From a virus, in IMG/VR virus record IMGVR_UViG_3300032282_004537, positions 1 to 29,090 of that record: DNA of 29,090 nt, one strand, 5' to 3'. The translations under genes and the position numbers were made by a program. Below are positions 28,868 to 29,090 of this stretch, piece after piece (the first letter of the stretch is position 1; each line of letters starts with the position of its first letter). A model generated the notes under the pieces. It worked only from the letters and a program-made list of their open reading frames with translations, ran no database searches and had not been told where the DNA came from.

Positions 28868-29090
28868 ATTTATTCAATACATAGATCGATTAAACAATGC
28901 TCTAGATTCGGTGGGATATGGTGGCAGATTTATTCCTGCTACTTTTTCACCTAAGTTTGGAGTGATTATTGGACCTAATGCAAAGATGGTGACAAAACAC
29001 TTACATTCATCAGGAAAGATACAAAAATATTATGAATTCAAAGGACGCAAAACAAGAGGGAGAGCCTACGCTGTGGAGTTTTACGATTGA
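28842..29090 (+). CDS. Unknown small protein, 82 aa
   Basis: ATG 28842 (MPELAKINEFIQYIDRLNNA) follows AAGGGA by about 6 bases and overlaps the second knuckle of the previous gene. The middle, GGRFIPATFSPKFGVIIGPN, and the basic end (GRKTRGRAYAVEFYD) give a mixed alpha/beta chain with no recognised motif. An upstream in-frame ATG at 28773 lies deep in the zinc-knuckle gene. The stop is the last codon of the window, so the gene is complete. Confidence 0.6.
   Translation: MPELAKINEFIQYIDRLNNALDSVGYGGRFIPATFSPKFGVIIGPNAKMVTKHLHSSGKIQKYYEFKGRKTRGRAYAVEFYD

Noticed and set aside
1-29090. tRNA genes and CRISPR arrays.
   Set aside because: I saw no cloverleaf-like sequence with a CCA-type end and no regularly spaced repeats. 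Only a reading by eye was possible.

Overview
The window is a gene-dense, AT-rich stretch of a large tailed bacteriophage (Caudoviricetes), or a prophage-like copy of one. Every supported gene reads on the + strand. Most are packed as ATGA or longer overlaps. The content mixes virus-type replication, nucleotide-metabolism, lysis and virion genes with many small unknown proteins and free-standing homing endonucleases. ThyX, the gp41/DnaB-type helicase, the GroES-like protein and the scaffold-like acidic protein recall T4-related phages of water environments. The replicative polymerase is however a bacterial-type DnaE. I cannot name a genus or host from the sequence.

Layout. 1-4696: end of an unknown gene, a tiny basic protein, a strong terminator, then flap exonuclease, replicative helicase and B12-dependent ribonucleotide reductase. 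4764-6799: GroES-like co-chaperonin and small conserved phage proteins. 6816-8856: lysis and virion block (small membrane peptide, M15 peptidase, a Gly-rich virion-like protein, GH24 lysozyme). 8891-10876: two glycosyltransferases in very AT-rich DNA. 10899-12280: small proteins, a YkgJ-like cysteine-cluster protein and ThyX. 12289-13950: two cysteine-nucleophile hydrolases (C45-like and C39-like) that share an N-terminal leader. 13960-16590: two conserved unknowns and small proteins. 16602-21195: a broken second dnaE start, a small gene with a hexamer repeat, a GIY-YIG homing endonuclease, and intact dnaE. 21203-26906: nucleotidyltransferase, dUTPase, HNH endonuclease, N6-adenine methyltransferase, IMP dehydrogenase-like protein encoded in two halves by a split intein, adenylosuccinate synthetase-family protein and a sigma-region-4-like protein. 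26957-29090: membrane/coiled-coil protein, acidic scaffold-like protein, terminator, promoter, a double CCHC zinc-knuckle protein and a small unknown.

Working together. NrdJ, ThyX, dUTPase, the IMPDH-like enzyme and the PurA/PurZ-type enzyme form a dNTP and purine supply set for DnaE, the helicase and the flap nuclease. Selfish elements cluster on these same genes: GIY-YIG at dnaE, HNH at dut, and the split intein plus an apparent endonuclease relic at the IMPDH gene. Three or four host-type promoters (TTGAC, 16-17 bases, TAGACT or TAGGAT) start replication and metabolism blocks. A CTATTTATA motif recurs before lysis, virion and endonuclease genes.

The most notable points are the fractured IMPDH gene with a relic ORF between its halves, the dnaE 5'-end remnant, the shared leader on two cysteine hydrolases (possible capsid-targeting tag), the PurA-like enzyme with both canonical motifs kept, and the zinc-knuckle protein.
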